The notes under the pieces are model-generated. The model saw only the letters and a list, made by a program, of their open reading frames with translations, was not told the origin of the DNA and did no database searches. This document shows, one piece after another, positions 27,152 to 36,104 of a stretch of DNA of 64,000 nucleotides (the stretch's first letter is position 1; every line of letters starts with the position of its first letter). This stretch comes from an uncultured Lachnospiraceae bacterium (GTDB taxonomy: Bacteria > Bacillota > Clostridia > Lachnospirales > Lachnospiraceae): positions 62,001-126,000 of the forward strand of contig CAJUSK010000008.1 in assembly GCA_910589075.1 (NCBI GenBank), read 5' to 3'. The position numbers and the translations under genes were made by a program.

Positions 27152-29260
27152 ATGTGGAAAATCATAGCAACACATAAGCTGGGGGATATGCAGGCTGTAT
27201 ATGGAATGGACAGCGAGACGGAGAATCCGGAGCTGGCGCTGTTGCCGGCCGATATGGAATACAGAGAGGCAAAGCGTGAGAAGCCTTATGGGGACAGTCT
27301 GGTTCAGATTAAAATAGCAGGTGATACCTATCCGGGCGGCTATGCCGGCGGAAGAACACTGCGTCAGGGACAAAGCGTGCTGGATTTCTGTTATCAGGCG
27401 CAGGAAGTAACCAGACACAATGGGAAAACGGATGTCTGTACGATATTAAAAGATAAGCGTAATTATAAAATAAAACATCATTTAACTTTTCAGGAAGGGG
27501 ACAAGAGTCTCAGATCTTACTGCACGTTTTTCAATGCAGGGGAGGAGACGGCGACGCTGGAGCTTTTGTCCAGCTTTTCCCTGGGGAAAATATCTCCTTT
27601 TATGGAAGGGGATGGACATGGAACCATCCGTATGCACCGGTTGCGCAGTGTGTGGAGTATGGAAGGACGGTTGGAGACAAGGACATTGGAAGAACTGCAG
27701 TTAGAGCCTTCCTGGGCAGGGCATGCGGTACGGGCGGAACGCTTCGGTCAGGCCGGCTCCATGCCGGTGAACGGATATTTTCCCATGCTGGTGCTGGAGG
27801 ATCAGGTGAACGGGATATTCTGGGGTGCGCAGATTGCCCATGATGCCTCCTGGCAGATGGAAGTATACCGCCGGGGAGACGATGTGGCGATGTCCGGAGG
27901 GCTGGCAGACCGGGAACTGGGACACTGGATGAAACATGTGGAGCCGGGGGCTGACTTTACCACCCCGGAGGCGATTGTGTCAGTATGCCATAGCCGGGAT
28001 CAGGAGGTAATCTTTCAGAGACTGACGTCGGCGCTGGATCGGACAGTGGACCAGGGCCCGCCGTGTGAGCAGGAACTACCTATTCTTTTTAATGAATACT
28101 GTACGACCTGGGGCTGTCCCAGCCATGAAAATATTGCGAAGATTGTGGATACCATCAAAGGGAAAGGGTTTTCTTATTTTGTAATTGACTGCGGTTGGTA
28201 CAGGCAGAACGGGATCCCCTGGGATATTGCCATGGGTGATTATAAAGTATCAGACGAGCTGTTTCCCGACGGACTGCAAAAGACAACAGATTTGATCCGG
28301 GAAAACGGTATGCAGCCGGGTATTTGGTTTGAGATTGATAACGTAGGCTGTCAGGCGCAGGCATATCAGGAGACGGAGCATCTGTTGAAACGGGACGGAC
28401 AGCCGCTGACCACAACGATGCGCCGCTTCTGGGATATGCGTCAACCCTGGGTACAGGAATATCTGACGGAAAAAGTGATTGGTACATTGAAGAAATATGG
28501 CTTTGGCTATATGAAGATGGATTATAACGATACCATCGGCCTTGGCTGTGACGGGGCGGAAAGTCTGGGGGAAGGACTGCGGCAGAACATGGAGGCTTCG
28601 CTGAATTTCATACGGCAGGTGAAAGCGGCAGTGCCGGGAATTATTCTTGAAAACTGTTCTTCCGGCGGGCATAAACTGGAACCGCTGATGATGTCAGAGT
28701 GCAGTATGGCTTCTTTTTCCGATGCCCATGAGTGTGAGGAAATTCCTATAATTGCGGCGAATCTCCACCGGGCCATTCTGCCCCGCCAGAGTCAGATCTG
28801 GGCCGTGATCCGAAAAGACGATTCCCTGAAACGAATCGCCTATTCCATAGCAGCCACGTTTCTGGGCCGGATGTGCATATCCGGGGATGTACAGGAACTT
28901 TCAGAACCGCAATGGAAGGTGATGGATGACGGCATTGCGTTTTATAAAAGAATTGCGCCTGTGATAAAAAGCGGATTTACCTGGAGATATGGCACGGAGA
29001 GCAGCAGTTACCGTCATCCTCAGGGCTGGCAGGGGGTACTGCGCGTGGGGGAGGACGGAAAAGCCTTTGCAGTGTTCCATGGATTCCATGGAGCAGCAGG
29101 GACGGAAGGATCTGTTCCCATACCGGAAGGCTTTGTGATTCAGGGTATCTACTCTGACGGAACCGGTCAGGCGGCGATCCGCGATGGCTGTGTGTATGTA
29201 CAATTCCGGGAAGATATGCAGGCTGTGGGCGTATATCTGGAACAAGGACATACGAAATAA
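27152..29260 (+). CDS. GH36 alpha-galactosidase
   Basis: The 702-residue cytoplasmic enzyme has an N-terminal beta-sandwich region and a TIM barrel with the GH36 signatures YFVIDCGWYRQNGIPWD (about 342-358), the nucleophile in YMKMDYNDTIG (Asp near 455), NCSSGGHKLEP, and the likely acid/base in SFSDAHE (near 522). It has no signal peptide, so it acts on imported alpha-galactosides. It follows the second permease by 19 bp in the same operon. The galactose released would feed galM-galK-galT, also in this window. Confidence 0.9.
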   Translation: MWKIIATHKLGDMQAVYGMDSETENPELALLPADMEYREAKREKPYGDSLVQIKIAGDTYPGGYAGGRTLRQGQSVLDFCYQAQEVTRHNGKTDVCTILKDKRNYKIKHHLTFQEGDKSLRSYCTFFNAGEETATLELLSSFSLGKISPFMEGDGHGTIRMHRLRSVWSMEGRLETRTLEELQLEPSWAGHAVRAERFGQAGSMPVNGYFPMLVLEDQVNGIFWGAQIAHDASWQMEVYRRGDDVAMSGGLADRELGHWMKHVEPGADFTTPEAIVSVCHSRDQEVIFQRLTSALDRTVDQGPPCEQELPILFNEYCTTWGCPSHENIAKIVDTIKGKGFSYFVIDCGWYRQNGIPWDIAMGDYKVSDELFPDGLQKTTDLIRENGMQPGIWFEIDNVGCQAQAYQETEHLLKRDGQPLTTTMRRFWDMRQPWVQEYLTEKVIGTLKKYGFGYMKMDYNDTIGLGCDGAESLGEGLRQNMEASLNFIRQVKAAVPGIILENCSSGGHKLEPLMMSECSMASFSDAHECEEIPIIAANLHRAILPRQSQIWAVIRKDDSLKRIAYSIAATFLGRMCISGDVQELSEPQWKVMDDGIAFYKRIAPVIKSGFTWRYGTESSSYRHPQGWQGVLRVGEDGKAFAVFHGFHGAAGTEGSVPIPEGFVIQGIYSDGTGQAAIRDGCVYVQFREDMQAVGVYLEQGHTK

Positions 29261-29293
29261 GGAGTACGAATGTCGTGAAAAGAAAACGGCCTA

Positions 29294-29321
29294 TTGACAA
29301 AACAGGGCTTTTTGGTAGACT
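29294..29321 (+). promoter_or_regulatory. Possible promoter of the small membrane protein gene
   Basis: TTGACA (29294-29299), 16-nt spacer, TAGACT (29316-29321). It lies downstream of the alpha-galactosidase gene. Confidence 0.5.
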
Positions 29322-29455
29322 TATCGTATGAAAAGATTTTGTGGATTGTGACAGTAAGAGACTGTTAAAAAACGTCGGCACTGTTTTAGCAATGGGGCGT
29401 TTGCATGCGGGGGCTGTGGAAAACATGGCCCCTGATTGTTTTATGGGAGGGATAT

Positions 29456-30010
29456 ATGCGGTCAGCGAGAATTTTCCTGGTGGGAATGTATATTCATCTG
29501 TTTCTCAGTATTGTTGTTCCAATCGGTATGATTTTGTTGAAGGACCGGTGCTGGAGCAGCGTTGGCATCGGTTTGTTTCTGGGATACCTTCTGATGATCG
29601 GAGCGGTCCATCTGACGGGATGGATCAGTGCGGGAATGGCTGTATCTGCGTACCGAAGCGGGGAATGGGAAATGCTGATCAAAGGGTGGAAGCTGTTGAA
29701 ACTATCGTCAATTCCATTTTATATCCTGAATTTTATTTACAGTTTACTCGCATGGATTATGCTCATCGGCGCTTCCAGAGGACTGCTGATTTTTCTTGTG
29801 CCCATTCCGGTTTTTCTTACCTGTTCCATGATTGTACAAAGTGGTATTTATGGTATTTGTGTGGTCAGATATCTGCGCCGGACGGCGAAATGCGGCGCTG
29901 TCTCAGGAGAGGGCAGGAATCTGTCGGCTGTTCATTATGTGCTGCAGCTTGTTTCCATACTGGATATTGTGAGCACGATTATGATTGTAAAGAGATATGG
30001 AATAAAATGA
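29456..30010 (+). CDS. Integral membrane protein of unknown function
   Basis: The 184-residue protein has four or five hydrophobic segments and a basic C-terminus (IVKRYGIK). It resembles DUF624-like proteins only in general character, and I do not recognise a family. The ATG at 29456 has GGGAGG 5 nt upstream; an in-frame ATG at 29405 is not supported. A longer ORF in another frame (29341-30075) was rejected. Confidence 0.6.
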   Translation: MRSARIFLVGMYIHLFLSIVVPIGMILLKDRCWSSVGIGLFLGYLLMIGAVHLTGWISAGMAVSAYRSGEWEMLIKGWKLLKLSSIPFYILNFIYSLLAWIMLIGASRGLLIFLVPIPVFLTCSMIVQSGIYGICVVRYLRRTAKCGAVSGEGRNLSAVHYVLQLVSILDIVSTIMIVKRYGIK

Positions 30011-30071
30011 CATTAATGTCATATGTTATAAACAACAGAATCCACGCTTTGGGAGTCATCTATTGTCATAA

Positions 30072-30103
30072 ATAAAAAAACCGGAATAAAAATTCCGGTT
30101 TTA
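30072..30103 (-). terminator. Terminator of tRNA-Ser (possibly bidirectional)
   Basis: A stem of about 10 bp around CCGGAAT/ATTCCGG with a T-tract on the - strand side, immediately 3' of the tRNA. The A-tract on the other side means it could also serve the + strand membrane-protein gene. Confidence 0.8.
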
Positions 30104-30106
30104 CAG

Positions 30107-30192
30107 CGGAGACGGAGGGATTCGAACCCTCGTGCCCCGGAGGGCAAACGCATTTCGAGTGCGCCCCGTTATGACCGCTTCGATACGTCTCC
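30107..30192 (-). tRNA. tRNA-Ser (anticodon CGA)
   Basis: On the - strand the 86-nt cloverleaf has acceptor GGAGACG/CGTCTCC, discriminator G73, an anticodon stem-loop GCGCA-CTCGAAA-TGCGT giving anticodon CGA (codon UCG), a long variable arm (TGCCC/GGGCA) and a T-loop GGGTTCGAATCCC. The long variable arm identifies it as a class II tRNA, here Ser. CCA is not encoded. Confidence 0.95.
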
Positions 30193-30216
30193 ATGATTGG
30201 TGCAGTTGCGTTTTCC

Positions 30217-30245
30217 ATTATAACGGTATCCGGTGCCAAAGTCAA
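30217..30245 (-). promoter_or_regulatory. Promoter of tRNA-Ser
   Basis: On the - strand TTGACT (30245-30240), 17-nt spacer, TATAAT (30222-30217), about 25 bp before the mature tRNA 5' end. Confidence 0.85.
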
Positions 30246-30343
30246 GCAGGCGGGATGATAATCTGCATTTTTATAGCCGCAATATAGATGGGATTCCATG
30301 GGTGTCTCCAGGCATAAAAAGGAATAAAAAACCAAAGAAAAAG

Positions 30344-30372
30344 TTGAGCATGTATTTAAAATATTATATAAT
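30344..30372 (+). promoter_or_regulatory. Promoter of the phosphofructokinase gene
   Basis: TTGAGC (30344-30349), 17-nt spacer, TATAAT (30367-30372), 57 bp ahead of the ATG. Confidence 0.75.
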
Positions 30373-30429
30373 TAGGTGGAAAGAAAATAAGTGCGGTGAA
30401 CCGCACGGGGAAAAGAAGGAGGTTTCTTG

Positions 30430-31503
30430 ATGAAAAGAATAGGGTTGTTGACCAGTGGGGGAGATTGTCAGGCATTGAATGCTGCTATGCGTGGAGTGGT
30501 AAAATCCATTCTGCATGGCTCGGATGATGTTGAGATTTATGGCTTCTTAGAGGGGTATAAGGGGCTGATTTACGGTAATTATAAAATGCTGTCAAGCTCC
30601 GATTTTTCCGGTATTCTGACAAAAGGCGGCACAATCCTGGGGAGTTCCAGAACACCATTCAAGTTGATGCGTGAACCGGATGAAAATGGCCTTGACAAAG
30701 TAGAGGCCATGAAACATAACTATTATAAATTAAATCTTGACTGCCTGGTTATACTGGGAGGAAACGGGACGCATAAAACGGCAAACCTGCTCCGTACGGA
30801 AGGACTGAATGTGGTAACACTGCCCAAGACCATCGATAATGATCTCTGGGGCACGGATATGACATTTGGTTTCCAGAGTGCCGTGAATATTGCGACAGAC
30901 GCCATAGACTGTATCCATACCACGGCTGCTTCCCATGGGCGGGTTTTTATTGTAGAGGTTATGGGACATAAGGTAGGATGGCTGACTCTGAACGCAGGTA
31001 TGGCAGGCGGGGCAGATATTATCCTGATACCTGAGATTCCCTATGACATTAAGAAAGTGGTTAAGGCGATTGAAACAAGACATAAGAGAGGCAGCAGATT
31101 CACGATTCTGGCAGTGGCAGAAGGCGCTATTTCCAAGGAAGATGCGGCTCTCTCCAAAAAAGAACTGAAAAAGAAACAGGAGAAGCGGGTATATCCCAGC
31201 GTGTCCTATCAGGTGGCAGCAGAGATTCAGGAGAGATCGGGACTGGATGTACGCGTTACGGTTCCGGGGCATACCCAGCGTGGTGGCAGCCCCTGCCCAT
31301 ATGACAGAGTATTTGCAAGCCGTCTCGGTTCAGAGGCAGGCAAACTGATTATGAAAGGGGAATATGGTTTCATGGTAGGTTATAAGAACCGTGAAATCGT
31401 GAAAGTGCCTCTGGAAGATGTGGCCGGAAAGCTGAAATATGTTTCTCCGGATGCAACCATCATTAAAGAAGCGAAGATGCTGGGAATCAGTTTCGGTGAT
31501 TAA
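30430..31503 (+). CDS. 6-phosphofructokinase
   Basis: Catalyses phosphorylation of fructose-6-phosphate. The 357-residue protein has the PFK motifs GGDCQALNAAMRG, ILGGNGTHKTANLL (about 108-121), TLPKTIDNDLWGTD (about 129-142) and PGHTQRGGSPCPYDR. The Gly in GGNGT is the ATP-type residue (PPi enzymes have Asp there), while Lys in PKTIDND is seen in PPi enzymes and in group III ATP enzymes. ATP dependence is the better guess. ATG 30430 has AGGAGG 7 nt upstream; the TTG at 30427 is less likely. Confidence 0.9.
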   Translation: MKRIGLLTSGGDCQALNAAMRGVVKSILHGSDDVEIYGFLEGYKGLIYGNYKMLSSSDFSGILTKGGTILGSSRTPFKLMREPDENGLDKVEAMKHNYYKLNLDCLVILGGNGTHKTANLLRTEGLNVVTLPKTIDNDLWGTDMTFGFQSAVNIATDAIDCIHTTAASHGRVFIVEVMGHKVGWLTLNAGMAGGADIILIPEIPYDIKKVVKAIETRHKRGSRFTILAVAEGAISKEDAALSKKELKKKQEKRVYPSVSYQVAAEIQERSGLDVRVTVPGHTQRGGSPCPYDRVFASRLGSEAGKLIMKGEYGFMVGYKNREIVKVPLEDVAGKLKYVSPDATIIKEAKMLGISFGD

Positions 31504-31550
31504 AGTCAACAATAAATGACACAAATGTCATTAAACAGGAGCGGACATAG

Positions 31551-33149
31551 ATGTCATATACGGCGCTTTACAGGAAGTTCCGCCCGAACCGTTTTGAGGA
31601 TGTAAAGGGACAGGAGCATATTGTAACTACATTAAAGAATCAACTGAAAGCGGAAAGGATAGGCCATGCCTATCTTTTCTGCGGAAGCCGGGGAACCGGA
31701 AAGACTACCATTGCCAAGATATTTGCCAGGGCGGTGAACTGTGAGGAACCGCAGGATGGAAATCCCTGTGGGGAGTGTGCAGCCTGCAAAGCAATCAGCG
31801 CCGGGGCCAGTATGAATGTGATCGAGATAGACGCAGCTTCCAATAACGGAGTGGATAATATCCGTGAAATTGTGGATGAAGTCTCTTATTCTCCCGCCCA
31901 GGGCAAGTATAAGGTTTATATTATAGACGAAGTGCATATGCTGTCCATAGGTGCATTTAATGCACTGTTAAAAACGCTGGAGGAACCGCCTTCGTATGTA
32001 ATATTTATTCTGGCTACCACAGAAGTGCATAAAATTCCCATTACGATATTATCACGGTGTCAGAGGTACGACTTTAAACGGATTACCGTGGAAACCATCA
32101 TGGGACGTATGCAGGAACTGATGGAAACGGAAGGCAGTGAAGTGGAAGAACGGGCATTGCGCTACATTGCCAGGGCGGCGGATGGTTCCATGCGGGACGC
32201 GCTGAGCCTTCTGGATCAATGTATTGCCTTTCATTTTGGAGACAGGCTGACCTATGAAAAGACATTGGATGTACTGGGGGCGGTGGACACATCTGTATTC
32301 AGCAGGATGCTGCGGCTGGTACTGGAAAAAAACATTCTCGGTGCCATTGGGCTTCTGGAAGAAGTCATTATGCAGGGCAGAGAGTTGTCACAGTTTGTAG
32401 CTGATTTTACCTGGTATCTGCGGAACCTGCTTCTTGTGGGGACTTCGGAAGCCGCAGAGGATGTGATCGATATGTCGTCAGAAGGCTTGCGGAATCTGAA
32501 AGAGGAAGCACAGATGGTGGATGCGGTGGTGATTATGCGGTATATCCGGATTTTTTCCGAAGTTTCCGACCGTATCCGGTATGCTTCCCAAAAGCGTATT
32601 TTGCTGGAAACCACAATCATCAAGCTGTGCAGGCCCGAAATGGAAAAAGAAAACGACGCGTTATTCGACCGTGTGGCTGCACTGGAGAAACAGCTTGCAG
32701 AAGGGGCTTTTCTGAAAGAGCCCGGGGGCAGCTCTGTCAAAGAAGGGGCGGCTTTGCAGGCGGAGGAAGGGGTGTTAGAGCAGCCGGCCAGAAAGATGGC
32801 TTTACTGCCGGAAGCGATTCCCGGGGATATCAGAAAGATTGTGGAACAGTGGAAGCGTGTGACAGGAAGCGCCTCCATGCCCATGAAACAGTATTTACGG
32901 GAAGCAAGGCCTTCACTGGATCAGGATAACAGGTTGCTGCTTGTGTTTGAAGACGGCCTGGCTTCGGACTATTTTCTCAAGGAGCCGGAAAACAAACAGA
33001 AACTCAACGAGCTTTTGGCCACATGTATTGGGAAAGAAGTGGAAGTTGTTATACAGACCATATCAGATAACAGACTGTTTGAGGAAACCTATGTGGACTT
33101 GCAGGCTGTCATTCAAATGGAGATAGAGGACGAAGAAACACCCATGTAA
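31551..33149 (+). CDS. dnaX: DNA polymerase III subunit gamma/tau
   Basis: The 532-residue clamp-loader ATPase has Walker A GSRGTGKTT (about 44-52), the four-Cys zinc module CEEPQDGNPCGECAAC, Walker B YIIDEVHML and sensor SRCQRYDF. The C-terminal tau-like region (about 360-532) is lower complexity. It is the first gene of the classic dnaX-ybaB-recR cluster. I saw no obvious A-run slippage site. AGGAGCGG precedes the ATG. Confidence 0.96.
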   Translation: MSYTALYRKFRPNRFEDVKGQEHIVTTLKNQLKAERIGHAYLFCGSRGTGKTTIAKIFARAVNCEEPQDGNPCGECAACKAISAGASMNVIEIDAASNNGVDNIREIVDEVSYSPAQGKYKVYIIDEVHMLSIGAFNALLKTLEEPPSYVIFILATTEVHKIPITILSRCQRYDFKRITVETIMGRMQELMETEGSEVEERALRYIARAADGSMRDALSLLDQCIAFHFGDRLTYEKTLDVLGAVDTSVFSRMLRLVLEKNILGAIGLLEEVIMQGRELSQFVADFTWYLRNLLLVGTSEAAEDVIDMSSEGLRNLKEEAQMVDAVVIMRYIRIFSEVSDRIRYASQKRILLETTIIKLCRPEMEKENDALFDRVAALEKQLAEGAFLKEPGGSSVKEGAALQAEEGVLEQPARKMALLPEAIPGDIRKIVEQWKRVTGSASMPMKQYLREARPSLDQDNRLLLVFEDGLASDYFLKEPENKQKLNELLATCIGKEVEVVIQTISDNRLFEETYVDLQAVIQMEIEDEETPM

Positions 33150-33180
33150 GGCAACAGAATAGAGTTTGGAGGAAAAAGAA

Positions 33181-33534
33181 ATGGCAAAACGCGGAGGATT
33201 TCCGGGTGGAGGTATGCCGGGCAATATGGCAAATCTGATGAAGCAGGCGCAGCGGATGCAGCGTCAGATGGAAGAGAATCAGAAAGAACTGGAAACAAAG
33301 GAGTTTACGGCAAAGTCCGGCGGCGGAGCGGTGGAAGTGACCGTGACCGGTAAAAAAGAAGTGACAAAGGTGAAACTGTCTCAGGAAGTTGTGGATCCGG
33401 AAGACGTGGAAATGCTGGAGGACCTTGTGACGGCGGCTGTAAATGAAGCGCTTCGTCTGGCAGATGAGGCCAATACAGAGATGATGGGTAAAATGACAGG
33501 CGGATTGGGCCTGGGCGGAGGTATGCCGTTTTAA
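33181..33534 (+). CDS. YbaB/EbfC nucleoid-associated protein
   Basis: The 117-residue DNA-binding protein starts AKRGGFPGGGMPGN and has the YbaB core (MANLMKQAQRMQRQMEE, then KSGGGAVEVTVTGKKEV). I place the start at ATG 33181, since GGAGG (33168-33172) is correctly spaced; the upstream TTG at 33166 overlaps that site. The stop overlaps the recR ATG by 1 bp. Confidence 0.95.
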   Translation: MAKRGGFPGGGMPGNMANLMKQAQRMQRQMEENQKELETKEFTAKSGGGAVEVTVTGKKEVTKVKLSQEVVDPEDVEMLEDLVTAAVNEALRLADEANTEMMGKMTGGLGLGGGMPF

Positions 33535-34130
33535 TGGAGTTATACAGCGGATATATGAACCGATTAATAGAAGAACTTTCAGGACTGCCGGGAATTGGGA
33601 GCAAATCGGCGCAGCGGATGGCGTTTTACCTGATGAATCTTCCACAGGAGCGGGTGGCGCGGTTTGCCTCCGCTGTCCTGGAGGCCAGACAAAATGTGCG
33701 TCACTGTAAACAATGCTGCACACTGACTGATCAGGAACTGTGTCCTGTATGTGCAAACGCCAGGCGGGACGGAAAAACCATTATGGTAGTGGAGAATTCC
33801 CGCGACCTGGCTGCTTATGAAAAGACAGGAAAATATGAAGGCGTGTATCATGTGCTCCATGGCGCCATTTCCCCTATGCTGGGAATCGGACCTGGAGATA
33901 TTAAACTCAAGGAACTGATGGCACGGCTCCAGGGGGATGTGGGTGAAGTGATTATCGCCACCAATTCCAGCCTGGAGGGAGAGACAACCGCTATGTACAT
34001 CAGTAAGCTGATCAAACCCACCGGTGTTAAGGTAACTCGAATTGCCAGCGGCGTTCCGGTTGGCGGCGACCTGGAGTATATTGATGAAGTAACGCTGCTT
34101 CGGGCGCTGGAAGGGCGTACCGAACTGTAG
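33534..34130 (+). CDS. recR: Recombination mediator protein RecR
   Basis: The 198-residue protein has the N-terminal helix-hairpin-helix (LPGIGSKSAQRMAF), the four-Cys zinc finger CKQCCTLTDQELCPVC (about 57-72) and a TOPRIM domain (IMVVENSRDLAAYEKTG and GEVIIATNSSLEGE). It acts in RecFOR gap repair. Its start overlaps the ybaB stop (TAATG). Confidence 0.97.
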   Translation: MELYSGYMNRLIEELSGLPGIGSKSAQRMAFYLMNLPQERVARFASAVLEARQNVRHCKQCCTLTDQELCPVCANARRDGKTIMVVENSRDLAAYEKTGKYEGVYHVLHGAISPMLGIGPGDIKLKELMARLQGDVGEVIIATNSSLEGETTAMYISKLIKPTGVKVTRIASGVPVGGDLEYIDEVTLLRALEGRTEL

Positions 34131-34143
34131 GAAAGGGAAAAGA

Positions 34144-35178
34144 ATGAAGAAAAGAGTATTTGGAACAACAAAAGACGGAAAAGAAGTTTTTCTGTACACG
34201 CTGGAAAATAAAAACGGCATGAAAGCGGAAGTTACAGATTTTGGCGCTATTCTTGTCAATCTGTTTGTACCCGATAAAAACGGGACTTTGCAGGATGTAA
34301 CTCTTGGCTATGACCAGGTGGCGGATTATGAGGCCAACGGCAGTTTCTTCGGCGCAACCATCGCTCCCAACGCAAACAGAATTGCAGGCGCGTCGTTTGT
34401 AATTGACGGTGTTACATATCAGCTGGATGTAAATGACGGCCCCAACAATCTGCACAGCCATTTTGATATTGGCGGACATAAAAGAGTCTGGGAAGCGGAA
34501 CCGGGTGAAGGAAGTATTCGGTTTACCGTGAAGTTACCAGATGGAGAAATGGGCTTCCCCGGCAATAAAGTATGTTCCATAACCTATACCTTGACGGATG
34601 ATAATGCGCTGCGTCTGGATTATCATGCATCAACCGATAAAAAGACGATTCTCAACCTTACCAATCATGCATATTTCAATCTTGCGGGACATGATAAAGG
34701 ACTGATTACAGACCATGTTCTGATGCTGCATGCCGGCCACTATACACCTGTTGTTGCAGGGGCGATTCCCACAGGGGAGATTGCGCCGGTAGCAGGCACA
34801 CCCCTTGATTTTACGAAGGAAAAACGGATTGGGGATGAAATTGAGGCTGATTTTGAACAGCTGAAACTTGTCAGCGGTTATGACCATAATTATGTGATTG
34901 ATAACTGGAATGGTGAATTACAGCTGGCGGCCAGAATTTCGGAAAAAACCACCGGCAGGACTATGGAAGTGTATACTGATTTACCTGGTATTCAGTTTTA
35001 TGCCGGAAACTGTATTGCGGAAACTACGGGGAAGGGCAAAACTGTCTATGGAAAGCGTGACGGTTTCTGTCTTGAAACCGATTATTTCCCCAATGCGGTA
35101 AACGAAGCAGCATTTCCCTCACCGGTTTACGGGCCTGAAAAAGATTACACATCCGTTACCATCTATAAATTTATATAA
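34144..35178 (+). CDS. galM: Aldose 1-epimerase (mutarotase)
   Basis: The 344-residue enzyme interconverts the alpha and beta anomers of galactose and glucose. The catalytic His lies in LTNHAYFNLAGH (about 178-189) and the catalytic Glu in CLETDYFPNAVN near the C-terminus; NANRIAGASF is also typical. It follows recR by 13 bp. It supports the Leloir enzymes galK and galT found 13 kb downstream. Confidence 0.95.
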   Translation: MKKRVFGTTKDGKEVFLYTLENKNGMKAEVTDFGAILVNLFVPDKNGTLQDVTLGYDQVADYEANGSFFGATIAPNANRIAGASFVIDGVTYQLDVNDGPNNLHSHFDIGGHKRVWEAEPGEGSIRFTVKLPDGEMGFPGNKVCSITYTLTDDNALRLDYHASTDKKTILNLTNHAYFNLAGHDKGLITDHVLMLHAGHYTPVVAGAIPTGEIAPVAGTPLDFTKEKRIGDEIEADFEQLKLVSGYDHNYVIDNWNGELQLAARISEKTTGRTMEVYTDLPGIQFYAGNCIAETTGKGKTVYGKRDGFCLETDYFPNAVNEAAFPSPVYGPEKDYTSVTIYKFI

Positions 35179-35192
35179 ATGTGTTATCACAG

Positions 35193-35219
35193 AGTGCCAT
35201 CCTCAGGGTGGCACTTTTT
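35193..35219 (+). terminator. Rho-independent terminator after galM
   Basis: A 10-bp stem AGTGCCATCC / GGGTGGCACT (35193-35202 with 35206-35215) with a TCA loop and a T-tract. Confidence 0.9.
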
Positions 35220-35327
35220 GTCGTATAAAAACAGAATGACACTGACAAAATACGAGGGGCATTTCTGCCTGTCCGGCGTATAATAAAAGAAAGACAAGCA
35301 TATGTTTTCCGGGCAGGGAGGGATACT

Positions 35328-36041
35328 ATGGAAAAACGAATACCCAAAAGTGTCTGTCTGGTGGGGCAGACAGAAGAAAAAAGAAAAATTTTTATTGAAG
35401 AATATGTAATTGCTTTTTTGCAGAATATGATGAAAAAAAACAACGGGCCATACATCATTGTATTTTTTGGAGACGGATTTGAAAAGAAGGGCGTGAAACA
35501 TTATTTTATCAAAGGCGCCGCCTCGCACAGAGGCGCCGGGGATAGCCTGAAAAAGATGGACGAATTTTATTTCCAGACAATTGGCAGACAGTATTTTATG
35601 GGTTTAAAGGGAATCGGCTGGTATTGTATGGAAGAGGGAGAAAAAGACGTTCTGGAGATTTTACAAAAGATGCGGGAACAGGATTTCGGCAGTTGCAAAG
35701 GATATTATTTATTTTTCGAAAAAAATGAAGGTATGGAAGAGTATATGCTGCACAGGCGCCACATGGATGAAAACGATATACATGTGATACCGGGTGTGGA
35801 AAAGAAACGGGGACTGAAAAAACAGGATGTGTTTCCAGTCAGGAAAAAATCAGATCCGGGGCGACCCGCGCCTATGATGGCTGTACAGGTATTGAATATG
35901 GTCAGTCTGTGCATTTTGATTATCTGTTGCATTATTGCAGTTACCACATTGAATCAATATGATAAAATGAAACAGTTGGAGGAAACGGTAACCTGTCTTG
36001 AAATCAGCATGGAAGAACAAAAAAATTTACCGGAAGAATGA
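35328..36041 (+). CDS. Protein of unknown function with a C-terminal membrane anchor
   Basis: The 237-residue protein has a soluble N-terminal region with no motif I recognise, then one strongly hydrophobic segment (about residues 183-207) and a short acidic, coiled-coil-like tail (KMKQLEETVTCLEISMEE). Its topology suggests a tail-anchored or bitopic membrane protein. GGGAGG precedes the ATG. It stands ahead of the DUF5711 and CvpA genes and may share their envelope-related role (inference). Confidence 0.6.
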   Translation: MEKRIPKSVCLVGQTEEKRKIFIEEYVIAFLQNMMKKNNGPYIIVFFGDGFEKKGVKHYFIKGAASHRGAGDSLKKMDEFYFQTIGRQYFMGLKGIGWYCMEEGEKDVLEILQKMREQDFGSCKGYYLFFEKNEGMEEYMLHRRHMDENDIHVIPGVEKKRGLKKQDVFPVRKKSDPGRPAPMMAVQVLNMVSLCILIICCIIAVTTLNQYDKMKQLEETVTCLEISMEEQKNLPEE

Positions 36042-36054
36042 AATGTGATATACT
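36026..36054 (+). promoter_or_regulatory. Possible promoter of the DUF5711 gene
   Basis: TTTACC (36026-36031), 17-nt spacer, TATACT (36049-36054), with an extended -10 TG. It overlaps the end of the preceding gene. Confidence 0.5.
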
Positions 36055-36104
36055 GGTGAAACGCACATCGGTGTGTAACCACGTCCGAATGTAAGGAGCA
36101 CCAC

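Noticed and set aside
29341..30075. 244-codon ORF overlapping the membrane protein gene at 29456 in another frame
   Set aside because: The 29456 frame has a good ribosome binding site and a clean membrane-protein composition; the overlapping frame has neither a recognisable domain nor a ribosome binding site.
30233..30430. 65-codon ORF ahead of the phosphofructokinase
   Set aside because: It spans the promoter region of the next gene, has atypical composition and lacks a ribosome binding site.
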